Shown here: piece after piece, positions 7,894 through 16,498 of the stretch
How positions within the stretch are numbered: the first letter of the stretch is position 1
How the letters are laid out: the number at the start of each line of letters is the position of its first letter
Source: Halobacillus locisalis
GTDB taxonomy: Bacteria > Bacillota > Bacilli > Bacillales > Halobacillaceae
Length of the DNA: 64,000 nucleotides
Direction of reading: 5' to 3'
NCBI RefSeq assembly: GCF_013694105.1
Contig: NZ_JACEFG010000002.1
Coordinates: forward strand, 434,001 to 498,000
Program-made: the position numbers and the translations under genes
The notes under the pieces: model-generated
The model's input: the letters and a program-made list of their open reading frames with translations, nothing else
Told to the model about the DNA's origin: nothing
Databases searched by the model: none

Positions 7894-8982
7894 ATGGAAC
7901 AACGATTGCAACAACTATCTACTTATTTACAAGAACAAAACATAGATGTGGCGTTTATCAATTCGCCAGAGAACTTCTTCTACCTCACTGGTTTTCATAC
8001 GGATCCTCACGAGCGCCTCTTAGGTCTTTTAGTCTTCCCGAATGCAGATCCCATTGCTGTTTTGCCGGGCATGGAGAAGGGCCAGCTCATTGAAACTGGT
8101 TGGACCTACGACGTAATCGGGTACGCCGACCATGAAGATCCATGGGCTCTTATGAAGGAGCGGGGTGTAAAGGAAGCACAGACGGTCGGTTTAGAAAAAC
8201 AAGTGCTCTCATACGGGCGCAGCCAATCCTTCTTCAGCCTGTTTGGTGAAGTGGACGTGAAGGATGTAGAAGGCCAGCTGAATGAGATGCGTGTCGTGAA
8301 AGACGTCGAAGAGATCGCGATCATGCGGGAAGCGGCTGAGCTGGCCGATTTCGGTGTGAAAGTCGGTACCGAAGCACTTCGTGAAGGGGTTACGGAAATG
8401 GAAGTGCTCGCAACCATTGAATACGAACTGAAGAAAAAAGGCGTTGCGGCGATGTCCTTCTCGACCATGGTCTTATTTGGAGAGAAGTCTGGACAACCCC
8501 ATGGTAACCCTGGAGATCGTACGTTGAAGCCGGGCGACTTCGTCTTGTTTGATCTTGGAGTCGTGTGGAAAGGGTACACGTCAGATATCACGCGTACGTT
8601 TGCCTTCCAATCTGTTTCAGACGAACAACGTAAAATTTATGAGAAAGTAAAAGAGGCTTTAGAAGCTTCTCTCGCAATCAGTAAGCCGGGTACTCGAATC
8701 GGAGACTTGGACCAAACCGCTCGTGACGTTATTACGGACGGTGGATACGGAGAATTGTTCCCGCACCGTATCGGTCACGGCCTTGGCATAAACGTCCATG
8801 AATTCCCTTCTATGAGTCACTTGAATGACGGCGTTTTAAAAGAAGGAATGACGTACACGATTGAGCCTGGTATTTATGATCCAGCTATTGGTGGCGTGCG
8901 TCTTGAAGACGATGTACTTGTCACGAAAGATGGATATGAAACCTTAACGAAGACACCGAAAGAGCTTCGTATTATCGAATAG
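7894..8982 (+). CDS. Xaa-Pro peptidase, M24 family
   Basis: 362 residues, the usual length for bacterial prolidase-type M24 enzymes. An N-terminal creatinase-like domain (about 1-130) is followed by the pita-bread catalytic domain with dinuclear metal ligands: Asp in LFDLGVVW, Asp in SDITRTF, His in HRIGHGLG, Glu in TIEPGIYD and Glu in RLEDDVL. It should cleave X-Pro peptides in the cytoplasm; B. subtilis PapA/PapB are the family members I would compare. The ATG at 7894 has AAAGGAG upstream. A longer reading from 7729 lacks a binding site and runs into the neighbouring promoter. Confidence 0.92.
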   Translation: MEQRLQQLSTYLQEQNIDVAFINSPENFFYLTGFHTDPHERLLGLLVFPNADPIAVLPGMEKGQLIETGWTYDVIGYADHEDPWALMKERGVKEAQTVGLEKQVLSYGRSQSFFSLFGEVDVKDVEGQLNEMRVVKDVEEIAIMREAAELADFGVKVGTEALREGVTEMEVLATIEYELKKKGVAAMSFSTMVLFGEKSGQPHGNPGDRTLKPGDFVLFDLGVVWKGYTSDITRTFAFQSVSDEQRKIYEKVKEALEASLAISKPGTRIGDLDQTARDVITDGGYGELFPHRIGHGLGINVHEFPSMSHLNDGVLKEGMTYTIEPGIYDPAIGGVRLEDDVLVTKDGYETLTKTPKELRIIE

Positions 8983-8998
8983 GTCTGAATAGATGAAG

Positions 8999-9027
8999 AA
9001 AGCCGCCCTGTAGGGGGCGGCTTTTTT
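8999..9027 (+). terminator. Rho-independent terminator
   Basis: AAAGCCGCCC at 8999-9008, a four-base loop, then the GGGCGGCTTT arm and seven T. It ends the peptidase transcript. Confidence 0.9.
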
Positions 9028-9043
9028 TGTGTTTGGGATGATG

Positions 9044-9161
9044 ATTGTTCCCGAACGTCGCGTGATTGTCCTCTAACTGTTGGGTATTGTTCCCTAACCG
9101 CGCGAGATTGTTCCCTAACGCCAGACAATTGTTCCCTATCTCAATTAGATTGTTCCCTAAC
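9044..9161 (+). repeat. 21-bp-period ATTGTTCCCTAAC tract, six units
   Basis: The 13-base core ATTGTTCCCTAAC, with 0-3 changes, starts at 9044, 9065, 9086, 9107, 9128 and 9149: five steps of exactly 21 bp. The other eight bases of each unit vary. The last unit runs into the 3' end of the NERD gene (stop at 9157). The core differs from the TTCGGACA tracts but shares their period. Function unknown. Confidence 0.9.
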
Positions 9162-10113
9162 TCAAATTAACAATGTAAACCCGATCCTTCGTATTGCCGT
9201 AGAACTCCGGACAAGCCTCTTTCAAAAGCCTCCAAGCTACCTTCCGAGAATCTAGCAGAGCAAAGTTCATAAAATTTCTTACCGTCACTTCTCGACCAAA
9301 CAACAGCGCCATTTCACGCAACAATCCATAGTGAGCATCTTGTGATTTACCTTCGCAATGTTGGCAAAACCAGTGATCACGCTTTCTCTTCAACGCAAGT
9401 TGACTACAACTAGGACAGCGTACACCGCGAATCAAATCACTCTCTAGAACCTGATACTTTTGCAGGGTATCACGCTTGTATTCGGAGTGTTCTTTCTGAA
9501 TCAGATCAACGAATGCCTCCACTTGATGAGTGGTCCAGACAGGATGGGTGAACGCTTTCGATACATGAGACACCACAGAAGGGAGTCCCTTTGCACGAAC
9601 GATCTTCTTTTTCAGACCATCACGATCCTCACCGGTCGTGATGTAGGAACTGTAAGGGTTTGAAAGAACTACGAGGGAGTAGATAGGGATTGGAGGGAAA
9701 TCGAATCTTTGAAGCCAACGATTCAATTGGATGGACTGGTGTTCGATTTGCAAAAACGGGTCTGGGAAAACATCGTGACGATCATCAACCTGTCTAAACA
9801 ACTGCCTGTGCTCCAAGTCGAATGTCAGGGCACCTTTGTAATTCTTCACTTCTAAATTCAATAAGAAATGCTGATTTGAGAGGAGAGCATCCATTTGAAA
9901 GTGCTGGATGCCATCATGAAGAGATACATTTTGAGAGAGCTTGAAGTGGGGAGGGAGGTAGGCTAGGAATTGATCCGTCATCGATTCGCCAGAAAAGCCG
10001 GCATCATACTTGAGGATCTGCTCCGTTATTTCTCCTGAACAAGGGTGATCAGGGTGAATACGTCCACCTAACGCTTCCATTTGTGCGTGTTGATTTGATT
10101 TTCTTCGATTCAT
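9157..10113 (-). CDS. NERD-domain protein with C-terminal zinc ribbon
   Basis: 318 residues. The NERD (nuclease-related) domain spans about 35-160 and shows AGFSGE, Asp75 and LEVKNYKG (Glu88, Lys90), the D...E-x-K layout of restriction-type nuclease folds. A C-terminal zinc ribbon follows: CPSC and CQHC near 231-255. Nuclease activity is predicted from the fold and unproven for most NERD proteins. AAAGGAGC precedes the ATG. The 3' end touches the 9044 repeat tract. Confidence 0.87.
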   Translation of the reverse strand: MNRRKSNQHAQMEALGGRIHPDHPCSGEITEQILKYDAGFSGESMTDQFLAYLPPHFKLSQNVSLHDGIQHFQMDALLSNQHFLLNLEVKNYKGALTFDLEHRQLFRQVDDRHDVFPDPFLQIEHQSIQLNRWLQRFDFPPIPIYSLVVLSNPYSSYITTGEDRDGLKKKIVRAKGLPSVVSHVSKAFTHPVWTTHQVEAFVDLIQKEHSEYKRDTLQKYQVLESDLIRGVRCPSCSQLALKRKRDHWFCQHCEGKSQDAHYGLLREMALLFGREVTVRNFMNFALLDSRKVAWRLLKEACPEFYGNTKDRVYIVNLS

Positions 10114-10184
10114 TAAAACGCTCCTTTCTTATCCTCTACATCATTCGCCAAGCGCACTGGAAATCCTCTACTACGCCTCAAGAC

Positions 10185-10200
10185 GTATATGAAAATATAC
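10185..10200 (+). promoter_or_regulatory. Inverted repeat upstream of the lia operon
   Basis: GTATAT, four bases, ATATAC, about 75 bp before the first lia gene. The position suits an autoregulatory LiaR site, but I cannot match it to a known LiaR consensus, so this is only a candidate. Confidence 0.3.
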
Positions 10201-10273
10201 CTCTAGCTCATTACGGTCATTCAGAAATCTCGGTAAGATTAAGACAAGAAATCAGCAAGGGAGGAAAAAATCG

Positions 10274-10624
10274 ATGAAAAAGTTTTTACTGTTCATTGCA
10301 GGTCTTGTGGCGTTAACGATTCTACTAGCGAATCTCGGCCCGATGATCTTGCTAGGTGTCAGTGTCTGGTTGCTTTACGTCGTTTTTAAGCAGTTTATGA
10401 AAAGCGAATCGACAGCCGGAAAAATTGGATGGATTGTGCTCGGATTAATCATCTTGAGTGTCGCCGTGTCGAATATCTACGCGGTCATCGGCTTAGCTGC
10501 CGCTTACGGGTTGTACTTGATTTATAAAAATTGGACAAGTAAGAAGGCCGAAGATCCAGTCGTAGGTCAATCGGATGATCCATTCACAAATTTTGAAAAG
10601 CAGTGGGCTGAACTACACAAATAA
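10274..10624 (+). CDS. liaI: LiaI-like small membrane protein
   Basis: 116 residues with hydrophobic segments at about 3-40 and 53-85 and a hydrophilic C-terminal tail ending FEKQWAELHK. Its place directly ahead of a PspA/LiaH gene and a LiaFSR set identifies it as the LiaI equivalent, which in B. subtilis is the membrane anchor that recruits LiaH under cell-envelope stress. AGGGAGG precedes the ATG. Sequence similarity among LiaI proteins is low, so the call rests mainly on context and topology. Confidence 0.7.
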   Translation: MKKFLLFIAGLVALTILLANLGPMILLGVSVWLLYVVFKQFMKSESTAGKIGWIVLGLIILSVAVSNIYAVIGLAAAYGLYLIYKNWTSKKAEDPVVGQSDDPFTNFEKQWAELHK

Positions 10625-10644
10625 GAAGAGGGAGCGATTTACTC

Positions 10645-11286
10645 ATGGCTAACATTTTCACACGCATGAAAGACTCGATTACAGCAGACTTGCACGAGGC
10701 ATTAGATCAGAAGGAACAAAAGAATCCGATTGCGATGCTTAATCAGTATTTACGAGAAAGTGAGAAAGAAACAGAAAAAGTTCGCAAGCTCGTCGAACGC
10801 CAATATCGCTTGAAAGATGAATTCACGAGAGAGTATCAAAAAGCGCTAGATATGGCGGAAAAGCGTAAACGTCAGGCTGAAATCGCCCAGCGTGCAGGCG
10901 AAGACACGATGTATGAATTCGCCGTTCAAGAACAAGAAGAATATGAAGCGCGTACCGAACGTTTGAAAGCATCACGTCTTGACGCAATCGAGCAGCTAGA
11001 AACACTGGAGCGCAAATATGAAGAAATGAAGCATAAACTGAAGGATATGCACTTGAAGCGCATGGAATTAATGGGTCGTGAAAATATCGCCCGTGCTCAT
11101 CACCGCATGAATCAAGTCATTGAAGATACGTCGGACAAGCCTTATTCCAGGTTTTCTGAAATGGACCAGTACATCGAGGACTTAGAACATAAAGTGAATA
11201 GCGCCTACTATCGCAACACCTTCGATAGCAAAATGGCGAAGCTTGAGAAAGAGATGAAGGATACAGAGGAAGTTACGGTGAAATAA
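10645..11286 (+). CDS. liaH: PspA/IM30-family phage-shock protein LiaH
   Basis: 213 residues. The start MANIFTRMKDSITADLHEALD fits the family's amphipathic N-terminal helix, and the rest is one long charged coiled coil (about 25-210), as in PspA/Vipp1/LiaH. These proteins assemble into large rings or rods that protect the cytoplasmic membrane. The gene is 20 bp after liaI and is followed by a terminator, so liaI-liaH should be the abundant part of the transcript, as in B. subtilis. Confidence 0.9.
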   Translation: MANIFTRMKDSITADLHEALDQKEQKNPIAMLNQYLRESEKETEKVRKLVERQYRLKDEFTREYQKALDMAEKRKRQAEIAQRAGEDTMYEFAVQEQEEYEARTERLKASRLDAIEQLETLERKYEEMKHKLKDMHLKRMELMGRENIARAHHRMNQVIEDTSDKPYSRFSEMDQYIEDLEHKVNSAYYRNTFDSKMAKLEKEMKDTEEVTVK

Positions 11287-11301
11287 GAATCATGATATGA
11301 T

Positions 11302-11327
11302 AAAGGCGCAGATCACTGCGCCTTTTA
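11302..11327 (+). terminator. Intra-operon terminator between liaH and liaF
   Basis: AAAGGCGCAG (11302-11311), loop ATCA, then CTGCGCCTTTT. The T-run is short, which suits partial read-through into liaF-liaS-liaR so that the regulators are made at lower level than LiaI/LiaH. Confidence 0.8.
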
Positions 11328-11352
11328 CTTATCTGAGAGGGGGATGACCGGT

Positions 11353-12069
11353 ATGTTTAAACGTTTATCGACAGACACCATCAACACTATTTTAATCATA
11401 GGGGTGATCCTCCTACTAGTTGAAGTGGTTTTCTTTGAAGGAGGGCTCGTCTTTTCGGTCCTGTTCTCTGGCTTGATGCTTTATATCGGTTGGAAAAAGT
11501 ATCGCAAGCTGTGGGGGAAAGTGTTTTTCTGGATTGGGTTGCTCACTCTTGTTTTTACGATTCTCAGCATGATTGCCGTCCGCTTTTTGATTGTTGCGGT
11601 CATCTTTCTATTTGTAAGGGATTATTTCAGGTCACGCCAGGACCCTGAACGTGTGACTCCGGAGATTCTGGATGAAGAGTTGCCGCACCACCAAGAGCCG
11701 TTATTGCAACAGAAATTCTTCGGAAATCAATCGACGAAAGACCAATCCTATCAATGGAGTGACATTAATATTCACGGGGGGCTCGGGGATCGGATCATTG
11801 ACTTGAGTCAGACGGTTCTGCCCCGGGATGAAGCGGTTATTTCCATCCGTCATCTTGTCGGAAATATCGTGATCTACGTGCCATATGAAGTGGAAGTTAC
11901 GATTCACCATAGTGCTGTCATTGGGCGAGCGGCTATTTTTCAATATCGCAAATCGAAACTGTTCAATCAGGTCGTCAGCTACCGAACACCTGGGTATTCA
12001 ACAGCTCGCCCTCGCGTCAAAATCATTACATCGCTTCTTTCTGGAGATGTAGAGGTGAAGCGCATATGA
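11353..12069 (+). CDS. liaF: LiaF, membrane inhibitor of the LiaRS two-component system
   Basis: 238 residues with four membrane helices (about 10-30, 34-48, 55-75, 77-92) and a C-terminal soluble domain (about 135-238) of the LiaF/VraT type. In B. subtilis LiaF keeps the kinase LiaS off until the envelope is damaged. GAGAGGGGG lies nine bases before the ATG at 11353; an ATG at 11344 directly abuts that site and is less likely. The stop overlaps the liaS start by four bases. Confidence 0.87.
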   Translation: MFKRLSTDTINTILIIGVILLLVEVVFFEGGLVFSVLFSGLMLYIGWKKYRKLWGKVFFWIGLLTLVFTILSMIAVRFLIVAVIFLFVRDYFRSRQDPERVTPEILDEELPHHQEPLLQQKFFGNQSTKDQSYQWSDINIHGGLGDRIIDLSQTVLPRDEAVISIRHLVGNIVIYVPYEVEVTIHHSAVIGRAAIFQYRKSKLFNQVVSYRTPGYSTARPRVKIITSLLSGDVEVKRI

Positions 12070-13109
12070 ATGTGTGGCAAAGACAGGCAATGGTCGGGAT
12101 CCTGACATTTCTAGGTTTTACATTCGTATTGCTCGGCTTTACGTTCATCGCCTTTCCGTTTGAACAGTGGTCAGACTTGTGGACGAGAACGGTACTTGAT
12201 TTACCTTATGTGTTCCTCGTTTTCGCTTTTTCTTTGACGATGGGAGTCGTGGTGGGACTGACGCAAGGCTGGGTCTGGAAGCGATCTCTCCATTCTATTG
12301 ACCATCAGCTGGATGAAATCGTCAAAGGGAATACGGTTGCGTATCAAGACAGTGATCTCCACGAAATGCAGCTCATCGAGGCAACGATGAAGAAGATTGA
12401 AGAAAAGTTCGAACAGCAAGCGTCACTCGCTCAAAAGGTAGCGACTGAAAGAGCCGAAGACCGTGAGAAGAGTTTACAGGAAGTAGTCGTTCAGGAAAGG
12501 AATCGTCTGGCGCGAGAATTGCATGACTCGGTCAGTCAGCAATTGTTTGCCGCGTCTATGATGATGTCAGCCGTCAATGATTCAGAGGAAGCCAAGACGG
12601 ATTCGATGAACAAACAATTGAAGATGGTCGAAAATATGATTCATCAATCCCAACTTGAAATGCGTGCGTTACTTCTCCATTTGCGCCCCGTCGCCTTGAA
12701 GGATAAGACGCTTGCTGAGGGAGTCGAAGAGTTGCTCTATGAATTGACACAAAAAGTGCCGATGGAGATAGACTGGACAATCGAAGAGGTAGCTCTCGAT
12801 AAAGGACTTGAAGACCAGTTGTTCCGGATTTTGCAAGAATCGGTATCGAACACATTACGTCATGCGAAGGCGGATTCATTAAGCGTTATGCTGCTTGAGC
12901 GTGACCATAACATCATTTTGCGTGTGGTTGATGATGGGATCGGTTTTGATGTGGAGGAAGAAAAAACGAGTTCATATGGCTTGCAGAATATGAATGAGAG
13001 AGCTATTGAAGTGGGGGGTTCCTTGAAGCTTGTCAGTTTAAAGGAGCAAGGGACGCGCTTGGAAGTCAAAGTCCCATATCGAAAAAAGGAGGAGGAGCGT
13101 CATGATTAA
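12066..13109 (+). CDS. liaS: LiaS sensor histidine kinase
   Basis: 347 residues with two membrane helices (about 10-32 and 46-68) and only a short loop between them, the intramembrane-sensing layout. A HAMP-like linker and coiled coil lead to the HisKA_3 box RNRLARELHDSVSQQ with His153, then a HATPase domain with DDGIGFD. It should phosphorylate LiaR when cell-wall antibiotics disturb the lipid II cycle. It overlaps both liaF (ATGA) and liaR, so translation is probably coupled. Confidence 0.92.
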   Translation: MNVWQRQAMVGILTFLGFTFVLLGFTFIAFPFEQWSDLWTRTVLDLPYVFLVFAFSLTMGVVVGLTQGWVWKRSLHSIDHQLDEIVKGNTVAYQDSDLHEMQLIEATMKKIEEKFEQQASLAQKVATERAEDREKSLQEVVVQERNRLARELHDSVSQQLFAASMMMSAVNDSEEAKTDSMNKQLKMVENMIHQSQLEMRALLLHLRPVALKDKTLAEGVEELLYELTQKVPMEIDWTIEEVALDKGLEDQLFRILQESVSNTLRHAKADSLSVMLLERDHNIILRVVDDGIGFDVEEEKTSSYGLQNMNERAIEVGGSLKLVSLKEQGTRLEVKVPYRKKEEERHD

Positions 13110-13734
13110 AGTGTTGTTCGCCGATGATCATGAAATGGTACGGATCGGGGTGTCTGCTTATTTATCAGCGCAGGCGGATATTGAAGTAATTGCAGAAGCT
13201 GATGATGGAACAGAAGCAGTAGAACTCGCCCTTGAACATCGTCCGGATATTATTTTGATGGATCTTGTGATGGTGAAGATGGATGGAATTGAAGCGACCA
13301 AGCGGATTGTCGATCAGTGGCCAGGAGCGAAGATCATCATTGTAACGAGTTTTCTCGATGATGAGAAAGTCTATCCGGCTTTAGAAGCGGGAGCCACAAG
13401 CTATATGCTGAAAACATCAAAAGCAGAAGAAATTGCTAAAGCAATCAGGGCTACATATGAGGGCCAGTCCATCCTGGAGCCGGAAGTGACCGGGAAGATT
13501 ATGACGAAGATGCGTCATCCCAATGTACAAGAACTACATGAACAACTGACCACGAGAGAGATGGAGATTCTCCTTTTGATGACAGAAGGGAAGACGAACC
13601 AAGAAATATCCGATCACTTGTATATCGCCTTGAAAACGGTGAAAGTGCACGTCAGCAATATTCTAGGAAAGCTTCAAGTGCAGGACCGTACGCAAGCGGT
13701 CATCTATGCATTCAAGCACGACCTTGCCGAATAA
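13102..13734 (+). CDS. liaR: LiaR response regulator, NarL/FixJ family
   Basis: 210 residues: receiver domain (1-120, phospho-acceptor Asp54, conserved Lys in LKTSKAEE) and LuxR-type helix-turn-helix (about 145-205; LTTREMEILLLMTEGKTNQEI). The start overlaps the end of liaS by eight bases, behind GGAGGAGG. It should activate the promoter ahead of liaI. A terminator follows at once. Confidence 0.93.
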   Translation: MIKVLFADDHEMVRIGVSAYLSAQADIEVIAEADDGTEAVELALEHRPDIILMDLVMVKMDGIEATKRIVDQWPGAKIIIVTSFLDDEKVYPALEAGATSYMLKTSKAEEIAKAIRATYEGQSILEPEVTGKIMTKMRHPNVQELHEQLTTREMEILLLMTEGKTNQEISDHLYIALKTVKVHVSNILGKLQVQDRTQAVIYAFKHDLAE

Positions 13735-13767
13735 CCCCTTGCCACAAGAGATGGCTTGGGGTTTTTT
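13733..13767 (+). terminator. Terminator of the lia operon
   Basis: AACCCC at 13733-13738 pairs with GGGGTT at 13758-13763, with inner pairing GCCA/TGGC, followed by T. It overlaps the liaR stop codon. Confidence 0.85.
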
Positions 13768-13784
13768 GACGCCCGAGCCCCGCA

Positions 13785-13862
13785 TCATAGGAGGATAAAA
13801 AGAATCACTGCGAGGAGTAGAATGAGGTAGAAGATGGCGAGTTTCAGGTAAATCCGCTTCAC
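13785..13862 (-). CDS. Possible small hydrophobic membrane peptide
   Basis: A 25-codon frame starting at GTG (13862): Lys-Arg and one further Lys at the N-terminus, then a continuous run of Ala, Ile, Leu, Val, Phe and Tyr to the stop, i.e. one membrane helix. AAGGGGG lies eight bases before this GTG; an ATG two codons earlier (13868) is too close to it. Single-helix peptides of this size are real in Bacillaceae, but no homologue is recognised. It is read toward the lia terminator. Confidence 0.4.
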   Translation of the reverse strand: MKRIYLKLAIFYLILLLAVILFILL

Positions 13863-14023
13863 ATCCATTCCCCCTTCTGTTCATAGTTAACTTAACCTAT
13901 GTAAATCCCTCGTAAAAGATGACGAGGATTTTCTTATGAGTCGTACCGGTTTGATACACTTTAGATAATGAACGCTTGTTTTTTACGATTTTCGGGAATA
14001 CCAAAAGCAAAGAGGTGAGGCTG

Positions 14024-14722
14024 ATGAATTGGAGAAATCGTATCGCAACGAATGAAAGCTGGTCAGGAGATATATCGAATCTTGAGGCGAAAACAAAAGT
14101 CGCCAATCAAGTGAGTCGCTACGTGAAAGATGGGGATGTTATTGGCGTCGGTTCAGGGTCTACAGCTTTTCTCGCGTTACAAGCGATCGCTGATCGCGTA
14201 AAGCAGGAAAATCTCAACGTGATGGCCATTCCTACGTCTCAGGAAGCTTTATTGAACTGCGCGACCTTCGGTTTGAAAACGACGACGTTAGCTGCGGATC
14301 GCCCAGACTGGGGATTTGATGGCGCAGATGAAGTGGACGCACAGCACCGCTTGATTAAAGGCCGAGGAGGCGCATTATTCGCTGAAAAACTCGTAATGGC
14401 TAGCGCCGAAAAAACGTACATTTTAGTAGACGACAGTAAATTTGTCAGTCGATTAGGAGAAAAGTTTGCCGTCCCGATCGAAATCGATCCGCGAGCGGTT
14501 CATTTGGTTGAGACAAGGCTTGAGGGTTATCCTATAAGGAAGATCATGATGAGAATGGCTCAGTCGAAAGACGGTCCATTAATTACAGAAGCCGGGAACC
14601 TGATATTAGATGTTCACTTCGATCGTATTGAAGATGAATTCGAAAAAGAGCTGAGCTCGATTCCTGGCGTCATTGAGACAGGCTTATTCATTGGGTATTC
14701 CGTGGAAATTTTAACGGTCTAA
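14024..14722 (+). CDS. rpiA: Ribose-5-phosphate isomerase A
   Basis: 232 residues. RpiA marks are clear: GVGSGSTA (phosphate loop, about 43-50), DGADEVD (about 99-105, catalytic Asp region) and KGRGGALFAEKLV (about 111-123). It converts ribulose-5-phosphate to ribose-5-phosphate in the non-oxidative pentose phosphate pathway. AGAGGTGAGG precedes the ATG at 14024; the 16-codon extension to 13976 has no binding site. It is a single-gene unit. Confidence 0.95.
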   Translation: MNWRNRIATNESWSGDISNLEAKTKVANQVSRYVKDGDVIGVGSGSTAFLALQAIADRVKQENLNVMAIPTSQEALLNCATFGLKTTTLAADRPDWGFDGADEVDAQHRLIKGRGGALFAEKLVMASAEKTYILVDDSKFVSRLGEKFAVPIEIDPRAVHLVETRLEGYPIRKIMMRMAQSKDGPLITEAGNLILDVHFDRIEDEFEKELSSIPGVIETGLFIGYSVEILTV

Positions 14723-14804
14723 GCCCAAATCACTTATATTTAATGGTATTTTGTAATACTTTTTCTATAATAGTAGTAAATCCTTCATTCAAAGGAGAAT
14801 CATT

Positions 14805-16328
14805 ATGGGACTGCCAGAGAGGATTACTTATCAAGACGACCGCTACCCGCTACTAGCCCTTGCGCCGATTGGAAAGAAGAATAAGCAAATACGATCGATC
14901 GGACACAAGTTTGAGCGAGGGTTACTGTCTAGACTTAATGATACGATTATGGAACATATCCAACAAAAAGGGTGGGATATTTCAACGATTCGTCATTATT
15001 TAAATGTATCTGGCGAGGCTGTACTTCCGGTTTCTCTTCAAAAAGAAGAAACGGTGTACCCTCATCTGTTGCGCCCGGAAATGTTTTTGTGGAAATCGCT
15101 GCCTGGCGAACATGGACTACCATTAAAAGAAACGTACCTTTATGATAAAGACTTTACGCACTTATCTGCTGAGCAACTGCATGACCATGTGGGAGAAGTG
15201 CTTCAAGACTACTTGTTTTTGGCTGATATTAGTCGACAAACCCGTGAAGCATGGCTTAAGAAAATGGCTGAAGCGTTCCATAAACATCCCTTGATTCAAT
15301 TGATCCATGAAAAAAGGGAGGTCATTGATGCTGTAGAGACGATGAACCAATCTGCTCTACTTTCGGTACTGAAATATCCAGAAGATATTTCGTACTGGAG
15401 GCACCGTGTAGAGATTGTCATGCGCCCATATCGCTTTATGCCAGAAGAATGGTTAGAAGGACAAAGCGGAAGCTGCTCTCACGAAAAGGAGCTTCATTTC
15501 CATTCACAAGATCGAACGATATGTTGTTATTGTGAAATTTGTGACTTTTGCTTATATTACAATGTCGATGATGACACCGTTCGTTTCTCTGAGGACTTTG
15601 ACGTAGCACGAGCTGAGAAGCGTATGGGCACAATCGAAAGACAGTTCAATGAAATTGCTGAGCAGAATACAAAGTTGCTCGAACAACTTGATCAACTTCG
15701 AGACTTGAAGAAGAAATTATCTTCTGTCAGCAAAACCTTGGATGAAAGCCTTGAAGTTGTGCAGCTAATCGAGCGTTATCAACAAGCTCCGGTCGATTTG
15801 ACACAATATCCGATTTTAGATATGTACAATAAATTAAAAGATGTGAGAATCCCATCGCGTAAACCATCTCATCTCTTATGGTTAGCTGGTGTAGAGCTTG
15901 ATGACATCCGAATCTTCAAGGAGCTGCCGAAGTGGTTGGAGGTCGTACCGAAACAAGTCTATCCGATGACCAGTCACCTATTAGATGAACTGAACGAAAC
16001 GTTGGAAGAAGTGAAGTATGACGATGAGGACGTTATCTTGACTATTAAAGGCTATCCGCTTACCTATGCGAGAACGCAACAAATATTGGATCTCATCTAT
16101 TACTATGGAACCGACTACCCTGCGCATACGCTTGTCCAAGTGTTAGCTGGAAAAGCAACGAATAAGTTGCGTACGTTGAAACTACACGAAACAAGATGGT
16201 TCGGATTGTTATCCGATTGGCCTGAAAAGAACGTGCAGAAGCTCTTCAATCAGCTGGAGAAACAAGGGTGGCTGATGAAACAGCAGAAAGGGTACTCGGT
16301 CAGTGATTATGCTGAAGAAGTAATGTGA
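14805..16328 (+). CDS. RQC-minor-type DNA-binding protein
   Basis: 507 residues. The C-terminal part (about 405-500) resembles the winged-helix RQC domain found in RecQ helicases, but no helicase motif is present. The middle has a cysteine cluster (Cys224, 240, 241, 243, 246, 249), probably a metal site, followed by a coiled coil (about 270-315). I recognise this as the RQC-minor-1 family of Bacillaceae, whose job is unknown. A DNA or RNA repair or processing role is inferred only from the RQC fold. AAAGGAG precedes the ATG. Confidence 0.7.
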   Translation: MGLPERITYQDDRYPLLALAPIGKKNKQIRSIGHKFERGLLSRLNDTIMEHIQQKGWDISTIRHYLNVSGEAVLPVSLQKEETVYPHLLRPEMFLWKSLPGEHGLPLKETYLYDKDFTHLSAEQLHDHVGEVLQDYLFLADISRQTREAWLKKMAEAFHKHPLIQLIHEKREVIDAVETMNQSALLSVLKYPEDISYWRHRVEIVMRPYRFMPEEWLEGQSGSCSHEKELHFHSQDRTICCYCEICDFCLYYNVDDDTVRFSEDFDVARAEKRMGTIERQFNEIAEQNTKLLEQLDQLRDLKKKLSSVSKTLDESLEVVQLIERYQQAPVDLTQYPILDMYNKLKDVRIPSRKPSHLLWLAGVELDDIRIFKELPKWLEVVPKQVYPMTSHLLDELNETLEEVKYDDEDVILTIKGYPLTYARTQQILDLIYYYGTDYPAHTLVQVLAGKATNKLRTLKLHETRWFGLLSDWPEKNVQKLFNQLEKQGWLMKQQKGYSVSDYAEEVM

Positions 16329-16338
16329 AAGGATCATC

Positions 16339-16369
16339 GTCCACTCTAGGTTTGGGGTGGGCTTTTTTA
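16339..16369 (+). terminator. Rho-independent terminator
   Basis: GTCCACTC pairs, allowing G-U pairs, with GGGTGGGC, followed by seven T. It lies just after the RQC-minor gene. Confidence 0.7.
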
Positions 16370-16498
16370 TTTTTCTCGTGAATCGAAGCAGTTATGTTTC
16401 TTATTCAGCTGGAAGCCTTACGGGTTTATACTGAAACCGTTTTCTTATGCTATAATTTCAATTAAGTGAAACTTAGTGGTTCGAAGGAGGAAAAGGGA

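Noticed and set aside
9044-9161. CRISPR array
   Set aside because: Cores are only 13 bp with 8-bp gaps, too short for CRISPR repeats and spacers, and no cas genes are present.
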